Source: Rhodocollybia butyracea
Taxonomy: Eukaryota; Basidiomycota; Agaricomycetes; Agaricales; Omphalotaceae
Direction: 5' to 3'
NCBI GenBank assembly: GCA_015501585.1
Contig: JADNRY010000018.1
Span: 372,001-436,000 of the forward strand
DNA length: 64,000 nt
The position numbers and the translations under genes were made by a program. Shown here piece by piece: positions 1-11,970 of this stretch. Positions within the stretch are counted from its first letter, which is position 1, and each line of letters begins with the position of its first letter. Below the pieces are notes generated by a model that ran no database searches, was not told the DNA's origin, and was given only the letters and a program-made list of their open reading frames with translations.

Positions 1-3000
1 AATACCAAAATATCTGCAGATTGCTAAAGTTGTTGACCTCTTCAATGATTCTGAAGACCTCTGGCCCGTCAATGAGATCATGAAGCAATACCTTCAGAAC
101 CACGCTAAAGATTTTCGAGAATCACTAGAAGCCGAGGCAACATCTAGAAAAATGGATGAAGCTGGTATACCTGAGAGAGATCGAGATGAAGCAGGTGGTG
201 ACATTTTGATGGAGGATTATATGGATACTGCACCAGTACAGAAGATAACGAAAGGGAAAGGAAAGGGTAAAGCTAAAGAAACTGTGAGTACTTGTTATCT
301 ATTGCAATATATGCTAAATGGTAGGATTATAGACACAAACTATGTTGAAACCAAAACCGAAACCTCAGTTGCAACCATCAAAACCAAAACCTCAGTTGCA
401 ACCATCGAAGCCAAAACTTCAGTCGCAATCATCAAAGTCCAAGCCTCAGTTGCAACCTCATCCAAAGCCAGTAGCCATGTCTATGAAGCCAAAGGCATCG
501 TCCTCAAAAGCGATCTCAAAGACTGATTCTGTGCAAGTTATATTGGAATCTCCAGAACGAAAGTCAAAGACTAGATTGGCTAAGAAAACTAAGGTTTATG
601 CTGTATGTGTATGAAACAATCTCCCAGCTGCTGCTAACATTAATTTAGGCTTCTGAATCTGAACCTGAAGAACCTGAAGAAATTGCAACCAGCAACAACA
701 AATACAGAGATGACGGATCAGAGGATAGCAAGACTGAGAAACCAAAGGTAATGTTTTTTATCTCAAAGGGCTTTGAGTTGTGAACTGATGAGCCTATGCT
801 TTTACAGTTTTGTAAACATTCAAGCCCCAAAAAGAAAAAGGTGACCCTTTGTCCGAACAATGCCCACTGAGTACTTGCTTACTTTTATTAGTCTCACAAA
901 CTGGTCAAACCTGCTGCCAGCATCAAGGTATCCAAAGAAGCTTATGAGGAACACAACAACGATGCTGGTGGCGACAGCAAAACTATGCAATTGGTCGCAG
1001 AAACTGACAAGATGATACAAGATTTTGACAAAAGTGATGCTCATGAAACTAAAGAAGTGGACAAATTGGTGTGTCTTGTCATTTGTATAACTTTCTCAAA
1101 GATCAACCAAATTTTATTTTAGCTTGCTGAGCCTGAACAAAACCCACTTCTTCCATACTGCAATATCTGCTATGACCCCATTCCAAAATCTCCAGTTAAC
1201 CACGAGCTCAAAAAGATGGTCAAGAAATGCCCAACATTAGTCAATTTACACGGTGATTTCAGTCATGAAGTTTTAATATTTGACATATCCATGTGCACTC
1301 TTATCAAGTCTGAAGTTGACAAAATTGCTGCAATCAATAACTACATGTATTTGTTCTGGAATGATTATGCTCATGGTTTTAAGGTTCAAGTCCATTCCAG
1401 ACTGCATCGGAACACTCCAGGAAATGCTGGTGCAGCTTACAAGTGACCGCGAGCTATTTCTTAATAGTCATGGGATGCTAGCTCTGCTCGAAGTCTATGG
1501 CACAACACAGGATATCAGTAGAGGCTTCTGCAAGTCGCTGATTGCTCAATCCGATTTTCACGCAGCAGCAGTGCCACCAGGGTTGTAGGTCTTCCGTTTC
1601 ATCTCATTTTTTGTACACTAAGTTGTTTGTTCTACTTAGCTTTGGGTCTTATGGCAAACTTATTGTTCATAAGGTCCTCATTCGCATGTTTGAAGCAGGC
1701 TCATTTGACCCAGACTTGATCATGCCATTGTCACATTCGCAGATTATTCAATATATTCTAGTACCAGAGGTTCTCGTTACATTCATGGAAGAAGATCTTG
1801 ATGCCCAAGCTCTTGTGGATGCTGGTGGCCCCTTGCATATCCTCCGCACTAGTGCACTTTTTGGAACAGTACAATACAATATCGCAGATGAAGATGGACA
1901 GGACGACTCAGACCTCACAAAGATCTTGCGGTATATTCATGTTACATATTTGACAGTATGTCTTTCATTCTTTTCATTGTTGATTCTGACCTATTTGTTG
2001 TTCAATGCCTACAGGAAAGCGATGCCAACAAAGTAAGCAAGACTTTTCAAGCTACTGTCTGTGCTCACAGTTTTGGTACTAGGAAGACAAAGAAGTGAAT
2101 GTTATTCAGACGATGGTGGGTTCTCCACTATTTTCTTGCTTAGTGCTTACCTTGATTCACCAGAACTCAAACGCAAAGTCACCTGTATGTACACGTTAGT
2201 GTTGTCATCTTGATTTTAACCCATTGCACACCAGGTTCTACCACTGAAACAGCAACGTTGCATTACAGTACAAATTTTACAGATTCACATTCATCTATCT
2301 TGATCAAGCTACCCATATATATAGGTGAAAAAGGATTCAGTCCCTGAGGACCCTACTCGACCAGTGGTATGTGCTATTACCTCTTAAGGGAATGACAAGA
2401 CTCTTACATTGTCTACCAGGTGTCGCATACTTTGAGCGTTGCTGACTTTCAGAACAAGGTATTGCCCCTTGATCAATACTAGAGCTTCTAACATCAGGAA
2501 AAGCCATTTTTGCCTAGGTGACCCCAGAGTGGCCTAAAGCAAACTAGGTGACCTATGAATCCTATGGCATCCTAGGAATTTGGGCTCGTCCCTTGCCAGT
2601 CAAGGCTCTTGAGGATTCCCTAGGGTATCCTAGGCAAACCCAGGGCAAGCCTAGGTTTGCCCAGGTTTGCCCAGGTGTTCCCCAGGTGTTCCCCAGGAGC
2701 ACCTGGGCAAACCTGGGCAAACCTGGGCTTGCCTAGGGAATCCTTAAGAGCCTTGACTGGCAAGGGACGAGCCCAAATTCCTAGGATACCATAGGATTCA
2801 TAGGTCACCTAGTTTGCTTTAGGCCACTCTGGGGTCACCTAGGCAAAAACAGCTTTTCCTGATGAATGAACTCAAACAGCCCAAAATGTTCATCCATATT
2901 CCTGCTTGCACAAACACAAACATAAACACCGAAATGGTATACCTTGTTGTGGATTAAGTGATCTGGTTACACTTGTGCACTCGGTTGTTAGACCTTTAGT

Positions 3001-5371
3001 ACAATTGTCTGGGTCTCCCCCAGGACTTCTACAGTATTTATTCCTTCTAGAATATTCTACATAGTACTGGTAAGTAGGCTGAGTAAGGAATGAGTAATAC
3101 TAAAGAAAGTACTAGAATGTTCCAGTACAGACTCAAATCTACAACACTCCCCCATGAGTCTGTACCTATACAAGTATAAGATAATAAGATTTACAAGCTC
3201 CCTAGAATCAATTGCTGGAAATGGGGCCAATTGCCCTCACAGACCATGCACATTTCCATCTGTATCTCCCTGAGATTTTCATTCCAGCTTGGTGCAATTC
3301 TAGAATGCATAGCCACTATCAATGGCAACATGTGCTGTGTTGCCCTTCCGACCTTGGGACAATCTCTAACAATGTGTCCCTGTCTGTGGCATTTATAGCA
3401 TGTGACCTTTGGAGATTTCCAAACTTTTGGAGCTTTTGCCACTAAGGCAGTTTCATCTGGCAGAGCACCACCGCGCCGCCCCTCTTCATCCAGCAAGGCA
3501 CCGGTAACATCTGCGACTGTTAGTTCAGCAGACAATGCTGAGAGTGTGGCTGCAACATTGCCCCACTCCAATGAGAGGTTTAAATATCAAAACATCGACC
3601 TCATCTTGTTGAGTTACCTTGATCCCAATAGCACGGAGTGCCGTTGCCAATCGACTGATGCCTGAAATATAATTCTGAATTGGTTTGACTGTATCATGGT
3701 CAAAGCCATAGAATTCTCATTTCAATGAGATCTGGTTGGCACGAGAATTCTTTTCATATAATTCGGCAAGTGCAGACCATGCGGCAATGCCATCGGCACA
3801 GTCCTGAATGTGTTGGTATTGGCTGGGATCAATAGTGAGACCAATAACAGTCAGAATTTCTTCCAACTCCTTGGCCTGGGCCCGGGTCGTTCGTGTAGCG
3901 GCCTGGCTCTCTGTCTCCATCAATTCCTTTTTCTGATCAATCCATGCCACGATTGGGGCCCACAGCCCAGCTCGGCGCAGAACCATTGTGATGGCAAACT
4001 TCCAATCACGGTAGTTCTTGCCATTCAGTTTCGGCACAGATAAGAGAAGTGAGTTGATGTTGGTAGAATGGGATGGTGATGTAATTTCGGACATGATGAT
4101 AGGGTAAGCGAGTAAGCGAGACAAGTAGATCCAAGTTAGTGCACCAAGTAGACAATTGTGTTGTGGAATAAGGGATCTGGTTACACTTGTGCACTTGGTT
4201 GTTAGACCTTTAGTACAATTGTCTGGGTCTCCCCCAGGACTTCTACAGTATTTATACCTTCTAGAATATTCTACATAGTACTGGTAAGTAGGCTGAGTAA
4301 GGAATGAGTAATACTAAAGAAAGTACTAGAATGTTCCAGTACAGACTCAAATCTACAACATACCTTGCCTTAATTGGTTCAATTCAAGCAGATACTCATT
4401 TGATTCGCCAGACTCCAAAAAAACAAAAGCATTCCCAACTTGTAAACCAGGAAAATGTAGGTTTCATTTCGCCTTTGGTTCTAACTGATACTGACAAATC
4501 TAACAGACTCCACCCAAGGACAAGAAGCGCAAGGCCAAGCATGATGTTGAAGTTGAGAAGGTATGTATAATCCACATCAGGAAAAGTGTTTTTTTTCCTA
4601 GGGGACCAAGGGTGGCCTAAGGACAGCTAGGTGACCTGTGAATCCTATGTCATCCTAGGATTTGGCACTTGTCTTAAGGGACTCACAGCTTCCCAGGATA
4701 TCCCAGGATTTCCTAGGATTTCCTAGGATACCCCAGGACAATTCCAGGACAACTTGGGGAAAACCAGGGAAAACTAAGGAAAACACAGTTTTGCCCTGGT
4801 CTTCATAGGACTTCCTAGGGAATCCTGGGAAACTGTGAGTTCCTTAAGACAAGTACCAAATCCTAGGATGCAATGGGGTTCGTAGGTCACCTAGTTTTCC
4901 TTAGGCCACTCTTGGTCCCCTAGGAAAAAAACACTTTTCCTGATGCACCTGTTTCAAGTGAACGTATACTTATATCACCAATAGATGCCTCTCACAAAGA
5001 AACCGAAGACAAAACCTGGAAGTTTACGTCTGGCCTTTCCATTCATTCTCAGGAGTCGGACTAGGGACCCACCAAACAGACTATTGCCCCTGTCAAGAAG
5101 GCTAGTGTCAATGACAATGAAAAGGTACGTCTCGCACTCTTTCCTAATCTATATTTTACTGAGAGCTCTGGAAGAATTTGGTTTCAACAGGTGGTAACAG
5201 CCATCCAGTTTGCACCGTAAAACCAGCAAGTCATGACATTTTGCATCGACCTAGTCCTATATTTGATCCTTTGTGTAGCCTGGACGTTACACTAGTACAA
5301 CCACTGCCATTCAGGACCATCGCAAGAAGTTCCCGGCATCGAAGCCTTCCACAAACTCGCAAATTGACTGA
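1..5371 (+). CDS. RTC4-like domain protein, 5' partial, many exons
   Basis: Reading frame is open at base 1, so the gene starts upstream. Visible exons encode an acidic and basic low-complexity region, then a C-x2-C segment (LPYCNICYDPIP, about 1155-1190), then a block at about 1640-1900 with GSYGKL, FDPDLIMPLS and QYILVPEVLVTFMEEDLD. That order and the ILVPEV...MEED signature match the RTC4-like domain (restriction of telomere capping 4), known in yeast from telomere-capping genetics; molecular function is unclear. After the domain the gene continues as small Lys-rich exons (for example TPPKDKKRKAKHDVEVEK ending at a GTATGT donor at 4561) and could finish with KFPASKPSTNSQID and a stop at 5369-5371. 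Splice sites seen include GTGAGT at about 283 and TAG before 334. Late introns are swollen by two foldback elements and one LTR element. The domain call is fairly secure; the exon chain after 2030 is inferred, and the gene may be decayed there. Confidence 0.68.
340..475 (+). repeat. Short in-frame tandem repeat coding Pro/Lys/Gln-rich units
   Basis: About four imperfect copies of a roughly 30-33 nt unit (core cctcagttgcaaccatc). In the frame entered after the TAG acceptor near 333 they encode repeats of the type KPKPQLQPS, giving a flexible basic spacer in the RTC4-like protein. Confidence 0.7.
2492..2864. mobile_element. Foldback/MITE-like element, copy 1 (CATCAGGAAAAG ends)
   Basis: The whole 373 bp can fold on itself. 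It starts CATCAGGAAAAG and ends CTTTTCCTGATG, with arms well over 100 bp matching almost base for base (for example the segment around 2525-2610 against 2755-2830). The centre is rich in CCTAGG and CCCAGG words. No coding capacity. It is related in its ends and internal order to the element at 4575-4945. A target duplication is not clear; aa on both sides is the best candidate. The superfamily cannot be named. Confidence 0.8.
2945..3146 (-). repeat. 3' LTR of copia element 1
   Basis: 202 bp, TGTTGTGG...CTACAACA as read on the plus strand; nearly identical to the repeat at 4159-4360. It is the 3' LTR because gag runs on the minus strand and the polypurine tract adjoins this copy. Confidence 0.9.
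3191..4089 (-). pseudogene. Broken copia gag (UBN2-type, CCHC zinc knuckle)
   Basis: The N-terminal part (3717-4094) has the gag hallmarks KLNGKNYRDWKFAITMVLRR and later WSALAELYE. An in-frame TGA at about 3714-3716 follows SLK, and the same frame then continues with EFYGFDHDTVKPIQNYISG. A further frame change is needed near 3575-3600 to reach the C-terminal part (3191-3571), which carries the zinc knuckle CYKCHRQGHIVRDC. The gene is therefore interrupted at least twice. Gag packages the element RNA; here it cannot be made full length. There is no pol downstream. Confidence 0.85.
4159..4360 (-). repeat. 5' LTR of copia element 1
   Basis: 202 bp copy upstream of gag on the minus strand; flanked outward by the TACCT target duplication at 4361-4365. 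Confidence 0.9.
4575..4945. mobile_element. Foldback/MITE-like element, copy 2 (CATCAGGAAAAG ends)
   Basis: 371 bp, starting CATCAGGAAAAG and ending CTTTTCCTGATG, with long near-perfect inverted arms and a CCTAGG/CCCAGG-rich centre. It has the same architecture as the 2492-2864 element but is clearly diverged in the middle, so the two are separate family members rather than a recent local copy. It sits just after a GTATGT splice donor at 4561, so it lies in an intron of the RTC4-domain gene. Confidence 0.8.
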
Positions 5372-8282
5372 TTGTATATATCACCTCTCTCTTTGTTGTT
5401 GTTGTCATTCACACTTGCTGTTGTGCTACCATTAGATGCTTGCCGTATTGCTACTCTTAGACACTCACTATATTGCTAGACCGCACCCTGCTTGTACCAA
5501 TAAAACTGTACCCTATCTGGCTATAATTGTCCAATTAATGCAACTGTATAATGATCTCGAAACTACTGTATAAAACCCTCAGAACAACTGTTGCCAAATC
5601 ATCCTAGATTAGAAGATTTAACTGTGAAATATCATTAAAACTACTCCAAAATACACTAGGTGCCGAGACCGCACCCTAGAAGATCAACGGTAGATCCAAC
5701 TGTGCAGACACTTGATTCAACAAGAATTCCCAGTAGATATCATTATTGAAAACAGTAGTATCTAATATTTTCCCTTCCCGTAGTGTATATCTCTTACTGA
5801 GTGCTGGCACTACTAAATTGAGCTTCAGTATCTTGAATCCTCGTGTTTCTTCAACTTTCTTGCCTTGTTTTGGTCTTTTTAAAACTTGATACTTAAGCTT
5901 GGACTTAAAGTCTCCTTAGTACATAGTTTTTTTTTGCTATAAGAGGAAACTATTGCATGGCCACTGTGTGTACATGTACAGGCTGCACCAGGCATGGTAC
6001 TATACTGTGCCATGGTTTGCTCAAACAAGTCAAGTAATTATGAGGCACTGCAGTGTGTCCAAAATGTGACCTCAGGTAGTAGTAGTCTCACTGGCATTAA
6101 TCTTATTCAAAATAATCCTTCAAATGCATTCAAAAAAAGTATATTTTTTACAGTAGACAGCTTTCTTTTGCCTTCACGACAGCAGTGGAGTAAATGGGCC
6201 GGCCTGGGCCAGACCCCGGCTCTGATTCTGCATCCCGATTGGAACCATCCGAACGGACTCACCACGTGATAAGATTTCAAGTGGCGACGCGCTCTGACGT
6301 GCCGCTTCTCGACTTTTTAACAGCTACTTCCTCCTTGCAACAATGACTCTAGTCCTATATATGGATACTCAACACTCCCGCGTCCTGATCGATCTGCCTT
6401 GTTCGACCCAATCTTCCTGACCTCCTCAAAGCCTCAATGATCAACCTCTCAAACTTTGCCCAAACTCTTCCTTCTTCTCTCTTTCCAAAACTGCAATACA
6501 ACTCTTACTTCTGGCCCTCTCCACGATAGCGTCCACCGTCGTCTGGATAACCTAATCGAACATATCCTCCGAGGGCTATTTGGACAACGTTGGGTACCTG
6601 GGGCTCCTGGTTGCATCGAACGTGAATCTCATTTGTTCCTCCCGCAAAACCTTGCCATGCAAGTGAGTGAACGGCCATGAAGTAAACCGGAGAGATTTTG
6701 TTGCAATGGTATCGGTCTGGAAAGAAAAAGGATCATGCTATCTTTGTGGATTTATCGTCAAGATGATAACTTGTTGATTTAACTTTGGATAATAAGCGCG
6801 TCAAAACGCACGTGAGACGAGAGAATTCTTCTCCTGTACGGCCGCAGTTTTTCAGGAAGAAATCGCTGGATTATGCAAAACCTCTCCCGAAATCCTAGCT
6901 AAAATAGTGACTAGGTCAAAGCAAGGTTTTGCATTTGCCGCCGGCAATTCTTCCTTTTCCATTCACCACCACCGTGGCCTCAACAACGCCGTCTTCAGGA
7001 CCCAACTTAGCCTCAATATCAACGCTCATACAACTCATCCCTACATCGTCCGAACAGCACGTTCTTTGCTCTTTCTTTCTGGCTAGCTGATTCAAAACCT
7101 ACCAAACACGCTATCTTCTGTACCCAAGTACAATCGTCATTCTCTTGCCAATAACCATCGTTCTATCTGCGTTATTTTCTGTATATATTCGCCCCAGCAA
7201 CGGTACTTGTGCAAGTGGCTCTCGATATACTGGTCTTCAAGCCGTACCACTTCGCATCTATCTCGACGATCGTGGACTTGATTTACCCCGCATATGTGTT
7301 ATGTGGTGTTGCGCATATTATTGGAGCTATGTCTCTCGGTAGCTTGTCTTGTGGGCTTCCGAAATGGTCAAGCTCAATACCAATGGCGATGGAAAGGAGA
7401 AAGTGAGAAATCCTCGGGCAGGCCCAGGAAGTGGAATTGGAGTCTGTCGAGGAATCAGGATTGATTGGAGGAAACGGAACTTCAGTCCTGGAGCTAGTGC
7501 GGTCCTTCTCTGCCTCGTAACTCTTTGCTTATCACGCCTTATCCGCTAGATATCTGATGTACCGTCTAAACCACGACTGCCAGAGCCAAGCCGAGGAGCC
7601 CAACTTGCGTGAATGGTACGGTTCATTACATGGCTGAGATTTTCATCTGTAGACATTGTATCAACCTTGATTTTTTTTTTTTAAGCTCAACGTTTTCCCA
7701 GAGATATAAGCTCCTGGAAAACTCTATGTGCAACACGCTGGACGGTTTGTTGATTTCATCCGAGGACAGTCTGGCTGATAAAGTTCAAGTGTCGATGGCT
7801 TAAATTTTGGATCATCAGACTTATGAGGGACGAGACGAAAACCCACAGGGAGCGGAATACCATCGTAACAACCGGATGATAACTGACTCCACTCGTTAGG
7901 ATGCAAACCAGAATAGTCACCTCGACATCAACCTTTCTGGTATATCCGTATACCTTCAACGCCAATCGCCAATCGTGACCCCATGGATTTTGGTAGTTCT
8001 GATGCAGGTATTTATGGGTGTCATTGGAGTAACGGTGGATGTACTGGTATTGCTGAAAGAGTTGGGTTTTATCGAGTTTTTTGTGTCTCAGATGATACTC
8101 CCAATATCGTCGTTCCAATATCGTCGTACGGTAATAGTTCACAACAGGTCCACGAGAAAGAGTGACCCGTGTGAGAGCAATATATCAGCGGTAAAATTAG
8201 GCCTGCACAGCCCTTTCTCAACTCCTTTCCCTTCCACCATTTGTCTTCAATTTCACCAGGTTTAGCTTCGCAGTGGATCCAA
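5372..8282. other. Intergenic stretch, no secure gene
   Basis: Nearly 3 kb without a recognisable conserved protein. It contains a poly-T tract near 5929, short uncertain reading frames at about 6456-6680 and the hydrophobic frame listed separately at 7155-7406. I see no repeat pair or tRNA here. Confidence 0.5.
7155..7406 (+). CDS. Hydrophobic reading frame, possible exon of a small membrane protein
   Basis: An 83-codon open stretch (stop 7404-7406) has two hydrophobic segments, around FYLRYFLYIFAPATVLVQV and DLIYPAYVLCGVAHIIGAM. There is no ATG at its start, so it would need an upstream exon. I do not recognise the family. The composition suggests a real membrane segment rather than chance, but this is weak. 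Confidence 0.25.
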   Translation, partial: PSFYLRYFLYIFAPATVLVQVALDILVFKPYHFASISTIVDLIYPAYVLCGVAHIIGAMSLGSLSCGLPKWSSSIPMAMERRK

Positions 8283-11000
8283 ATGGCATCAGCCAAAGTA
8301 GGCTTTGAAAATGCATCAAAATTCACTATTCAAGGCTCTGAATTCAACACCGTTGCTGGGGACCAACTTATCACGGTAAATCATAACACAAACTACGTAG
8401 GAGACAGCCCTTCAACACAACTCATCTCCGGAAGACGGGTTCGTTCTTCGGCCTTTCATCGTAACAACTCACAACTCATTACAATTCTAAAATCAGTTTC
8501 GTGTTATTCCGGATGGCGATGTTTTTGTCCTTAGGACAAGGTTGAGCGTTAGCAAGGACTCGCAGGACAAAGTAAGAGCTGTTCGCTCAATCAGTACAGT
8601 TCAAGTGGTGGGGCTTGGGGAATCACGTAACTTCACTGCTGTGACCTATGAAGGTCCTCAATCTAAGGAGGTGTGCTCATCTGAAGTTGTGTTTGCTGAG
8701 ATCTAAATTATTTTTATTTAGGCTTTTGAGAATGATTTGATTCAATACTCTCAATCGCGCCGGTGACCAGCTTTCAAAACCTACCTATACAGATATTCTG
8801 ATGACACGGCCATCAGACATCATAATTTCGCCCAATTGTTTGGAGTTGTACATGGAGCCAGTGCCCCAGCATTGATATTCCATAGCGGTGAGTGTTTGTT
8901 TTTAATGTACTGTCTTACCTGTTGTTTAATGTTCTTTACTCAATCTTTACTGCAAGAGTTGATACCTCTGAAGTACTTTGCGAAGCTATGTTCATCAAGT
9001 CCTCTTGCCCTTGCATATCTAAAGTACCGATATGTCCGTTCTTAAACTCAATACTTTCAAAATACTAACTTATATCTTTAGTCCTTAGATTCTTTAGAAA
9101 CCGTGATGGTGACAGAACTTCAAGTTTGTTTTGCAATTTGTATAATGAACTAACTTCTTCCTTTCAAGTCCATATACACTTATAATCACATGTGGAATAT
9201 TCCGGATAAGTCGGAACTATATTGGATGCAGCCAACATCTGGACTGATATGCACTGGTCCTCTTGCTCCATCATCTAATCTTGAGAGTATGCAAGAATCT
9301 CATCATCTCTGGAATCAAGTAGACCAGCTTCAAAGAATTGTTCCTCCACTCGGTTTCGCACACTACACATCAGATCGGGATGTCACTTGCGAGTGTGGGC
9401 CACCGCGCCAAGCGCATGGCAGGTACGAGTCCTGCAAGACACTAGTTATGAATCGTGCATTGCAACGACTGCCAACGAAAAGTAAAAAACCGAGGAAGTA
9501 AAGTGCGGGGGCTACAAAAATGGAAGCATTATATTTATTAAGATGAATAAATGCTGTGTGGCGAAAAGAATGTACAGCACTGATAATCTGTGCATTAGAG
9601 GTGCAACCACAAAGGCGTTTGATGCAAGAAGCTCAAGAGCAAAAAGGTATCAGATGCGGCAAAGTTTTGGATAACATGAATACAGTGGGTACATCAGAAA
9701 GTCACATGTCAAGCGCTTTGACATTTCTAAATATGGGGAAACGATTCTTCCAAATTTGGGCAAGATCAGCCCTAATTGGTAGAAAATTCCCATGCGAAAC
9801 CGGCCATAAGGACGAGCCTTCATTACATTCAGGACTCGTAATAAAGCACATTGAAGATCATTTTGGTACTGTTGTTTCATTTGTGGCATTGCTCCTTGGG
9901 AACAAGGCTGGGGTGGTAGTTAATGGCTCCGGCCATTTATTCAGGTTTGGGTCTGTTGTATCAATGGATGTAAGTGAAGTCATTTGCACTGTTCTAAATA
10001 TTTGATATTCATTTTGCCAGTATTACCCACCACAAGACCCACCAAAACCAAGGAGAATCATTGCCCAAATATCTCCCACTTCTAAAGTGCCTTACTTGGT
10101 TGGCAGGTGGATTAACATCTTTGGTACAGCTCTAGAATTACATTCATCAGGCTGGGCCAGGTATAGTAGCTTGCTTCACCCTATTGCATTGACCGCTAAC
10201 ATAAAATAGGGTATTATATGGTTCAGAGAAGCCACTGTATCCAAGTTTTAGATGTGATATAAAGGCACATCTGTCAACCAATGATATTCAATCAGCTTGG
10301 TTGTCACAAGCTGAGTGCATTTTAGAGAATATTGAACAGAAATATGGTGATTGGATAAATTTTACTATCTTGTCATCATTAGGAGGGCTCATATTGATCT
10401 AGTTCTATTCAGCTCCGAGATAAAAATGACACTTGACACTATGAGTCAGCCGAGAATGGGTCCTAACTCTTACAAGAACACATACCTTTTCATTGCACCT
10501 GTGGAGGTTACAGAAATTGAATCCATCCCATATTTTTCCTTCAATGTTCAGCCTTACTTTTGGTCCTTTGATGAAAATGGAGCACAGCCAATATCCCGCA
10601 CAACACAGGACCTCCTCGGTCTTCCATCATTTGAGGCCCGTGTTGCTGGAGGGAAGTCATGGTCAACCATAGAACACATGGCAGTATCTCAATATTTAAA
10701 ATCAAAAGGCTTCTCCTCTGGGATGAAATACTCATGCAAACATGGTTATCCTCTTTTCCAGGGTCCAGAAAATACAGTTACCAATGATGAATTTGAAATT
10801 ATTGAAGCAGTTAAAGGTAGGTGTCTTAGGGAGTGATCATCAAAATATACCTTTCTGACTAGTTGTATGTGCACAAAGATACAGAAGATGATTGGGAGTT
10901 AATACCTGAAGACAAGGTCTACCACTCATCTGGTGGGAATTCTCAGATTTTGAGCAAAATCTGTCACAAACTCATTGGATTGACAGATGTTTCTATGAAT
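8283..11000 (+). pseudogene. Kinase-like protein with N-terminal GSEFNTVAGDQ segment, split by insertions
   Basis: Start chosen at ATG 8283 (MASAKVGFENASKFTIQ). GSEFNTVAGDQ follows, then exons that read DVFVLRTRLS, VRAVRSISTVQVVG, FTAVTYEGPQSKE, LFGVVHGASAPALIFHS and ELIPLKYFAK. The order (charged lead, small beta strands, 'AQLFGV', then 'ALIFHSELIP') resembles the N-lobe of a kinase-like family that I recall as frequent in agarics. Later exons (about 10020-10836) give RRIIAQISPTSKVPYLVGRW, ALELHSSGWAR and SQYLKSKGFSSGMKYSCKHG, and a last piece near 10870-10920 gives DDWELIPEDK. I see no classical HRD/DFG motif, so catalysis is doubtful. Several exons need stops removed by introns, and the gene is interrupted by one element copy at 9384-9841 and followed by another at 11001-11954. 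It could still be expressed if the first copy is spliced out, but I call it broken. Confidence 0.55.
9384..9841. mobile_element. Inverted-end element, short copy
   Basis: About 458 bp bounded by CACTTGCGAGTGTGG and AGGACTCGTAA. The outer ends are weak inverted repeats (TTGCGAGT against TTACGAGT). Both ends and scattered internal blocks (for example GTGCATTAGAGG, and CCATAAGGACGAGCC near the right end) recur in the copy at 11001-11954. It interrupts the kinase-like gene between the frame ending FAHY and the one resuming IKHIEDHFG. No convincing target duplication; superfamily unknown. Confidence 0.6.
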
Positions 11001-11954
11001 CACTTGTGAGTGTGGCCATCGCGCAAGCGCGTGGCAGGTATGAGTCCTGCAACCTGCAGCTGGGCATAGGATCACAATTTTCTGAGCACTTGGCAACGAC
11101 AATGGATAAGACCCAGTCAAAAGTCTGGATGGCCAGGCTGGACCAGAGCATGTAAAAATGAAAATGTTGGCACAATCTGCTGTCATCCGCTCTGGTCCGA
11201 AAAATTGTACACTTGACTGAAGTCAAGATTTGAAGATGCATAATAGTCAGCATGTTGTATGCAAGGGATGGAACCAAAAACAAGCAGGGTAATAGAAGAC
11301 AAAGGTGCTACTGATAAAAGCAATAAATACGGTGAAGGAAACAGAGCGCAAATGAAAGCTCACACTGAAGACATTGAAATACCGAGGAGGTAAAGAGCGG
11401 AGTCTCAAATAGGAGATAAACGCCGTGTGGCGAAAGAACATCGCACACATGCATCAAACCACGAATCCGTGCATTAGAGGGCCGCAGACTGGAACAGAGA
11501 CAGTGTTTAGCACAAGCAAAGAGAAGAATGAAATATCAGCAAAAGCAGCAGTATGCAAAGGAGGTTTCATGCCTTAGTCCTTCTGGATATACATAGATAT
11601 CACTGTAAACTTGTAGTTCAACTCACCGATATTGCAGTGAAAGAACAAAGAAACCACAAATCCCTGAACTGCATATGCATGGATAGAAAGTTGCACTTCA
11701 AGTAGCACATAAAAGGTAAACAAGAAAACAAGAAACAAAGTGGAATATCGAGAAGCTGGAATTTGGTAGGAATCTGAACGCGGAGGAGATGAGCCAACCC
11801 GAGGTCACATGGCAAATGCTTTGACATCCCAAATATATCGAAACTAATCTCCTTATTGGGTCAACCCGATTTAGACAAAAGGAAGCCTAATTCGGATGAA
11901 TTCCCACGTGAAACCGCCATAAGGACGAGCCTTCATTACATTCAGGACTCGTAA
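11001..11954. mobile_element. Inverted-end element, long copy
   Basis: About 950 bp, beginning CACTTGTGAGTGTGGCCA and ending CAGGACTCGTAA, with the same ends as the 9384-9841 copy and shared inner blocks (GTGTGGCGAAAG, GTGCATTAGAGG, GACGAGCCTTCATTACATTC). The short copy looks like an internally deleted relative. No transposase reading frame is seen, so it is non-autonomous. Confidence 0.6.
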
Positions 11955-11970
11955 GTGGCTGCTGTAGAGT

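Larger units (their letters stand above)
2945..4360 (-). mobile_element. Gag-only Ty1/copia-type LTR retrotransposon (element 1)
   Basis: Two 202 bp direct repeats (2945-3146 and 4159-4360), both TG...CA, differ at about four positions. They are flanked by the perfect 5 bp duplication TACCT (2940-2944 and 4361-4365). A G-rich tract (GGGGGAG on the minus strand) abuts the 3' LTR at 3147-3153, as expected for a polypurine tract. The roughly 1 kb interior holds only a broken gag gene on the minus strand and has no room for protease, integrase, reverse transcriptase or RNase H, so the element must have moved using enzymes supplied elsewhere. It lies in an intron-like region of the RTC4-domain gene. 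Confidence 0.9.

Noticed and set aside
2548..2808. Two mirror-image 62-residue reading frames on opposite strands beginning MTYESYGILGIWARPLPVKA
   Set aside because: They are the two arms of the 2492-2864 inverted repeat translated on each strand, not proteins.
9384..11954. Helitron identity for the inverted-end element
   Set aside because: It could be read as starting TC, but there is no CTRR end with a nearby hairpin on either strand.
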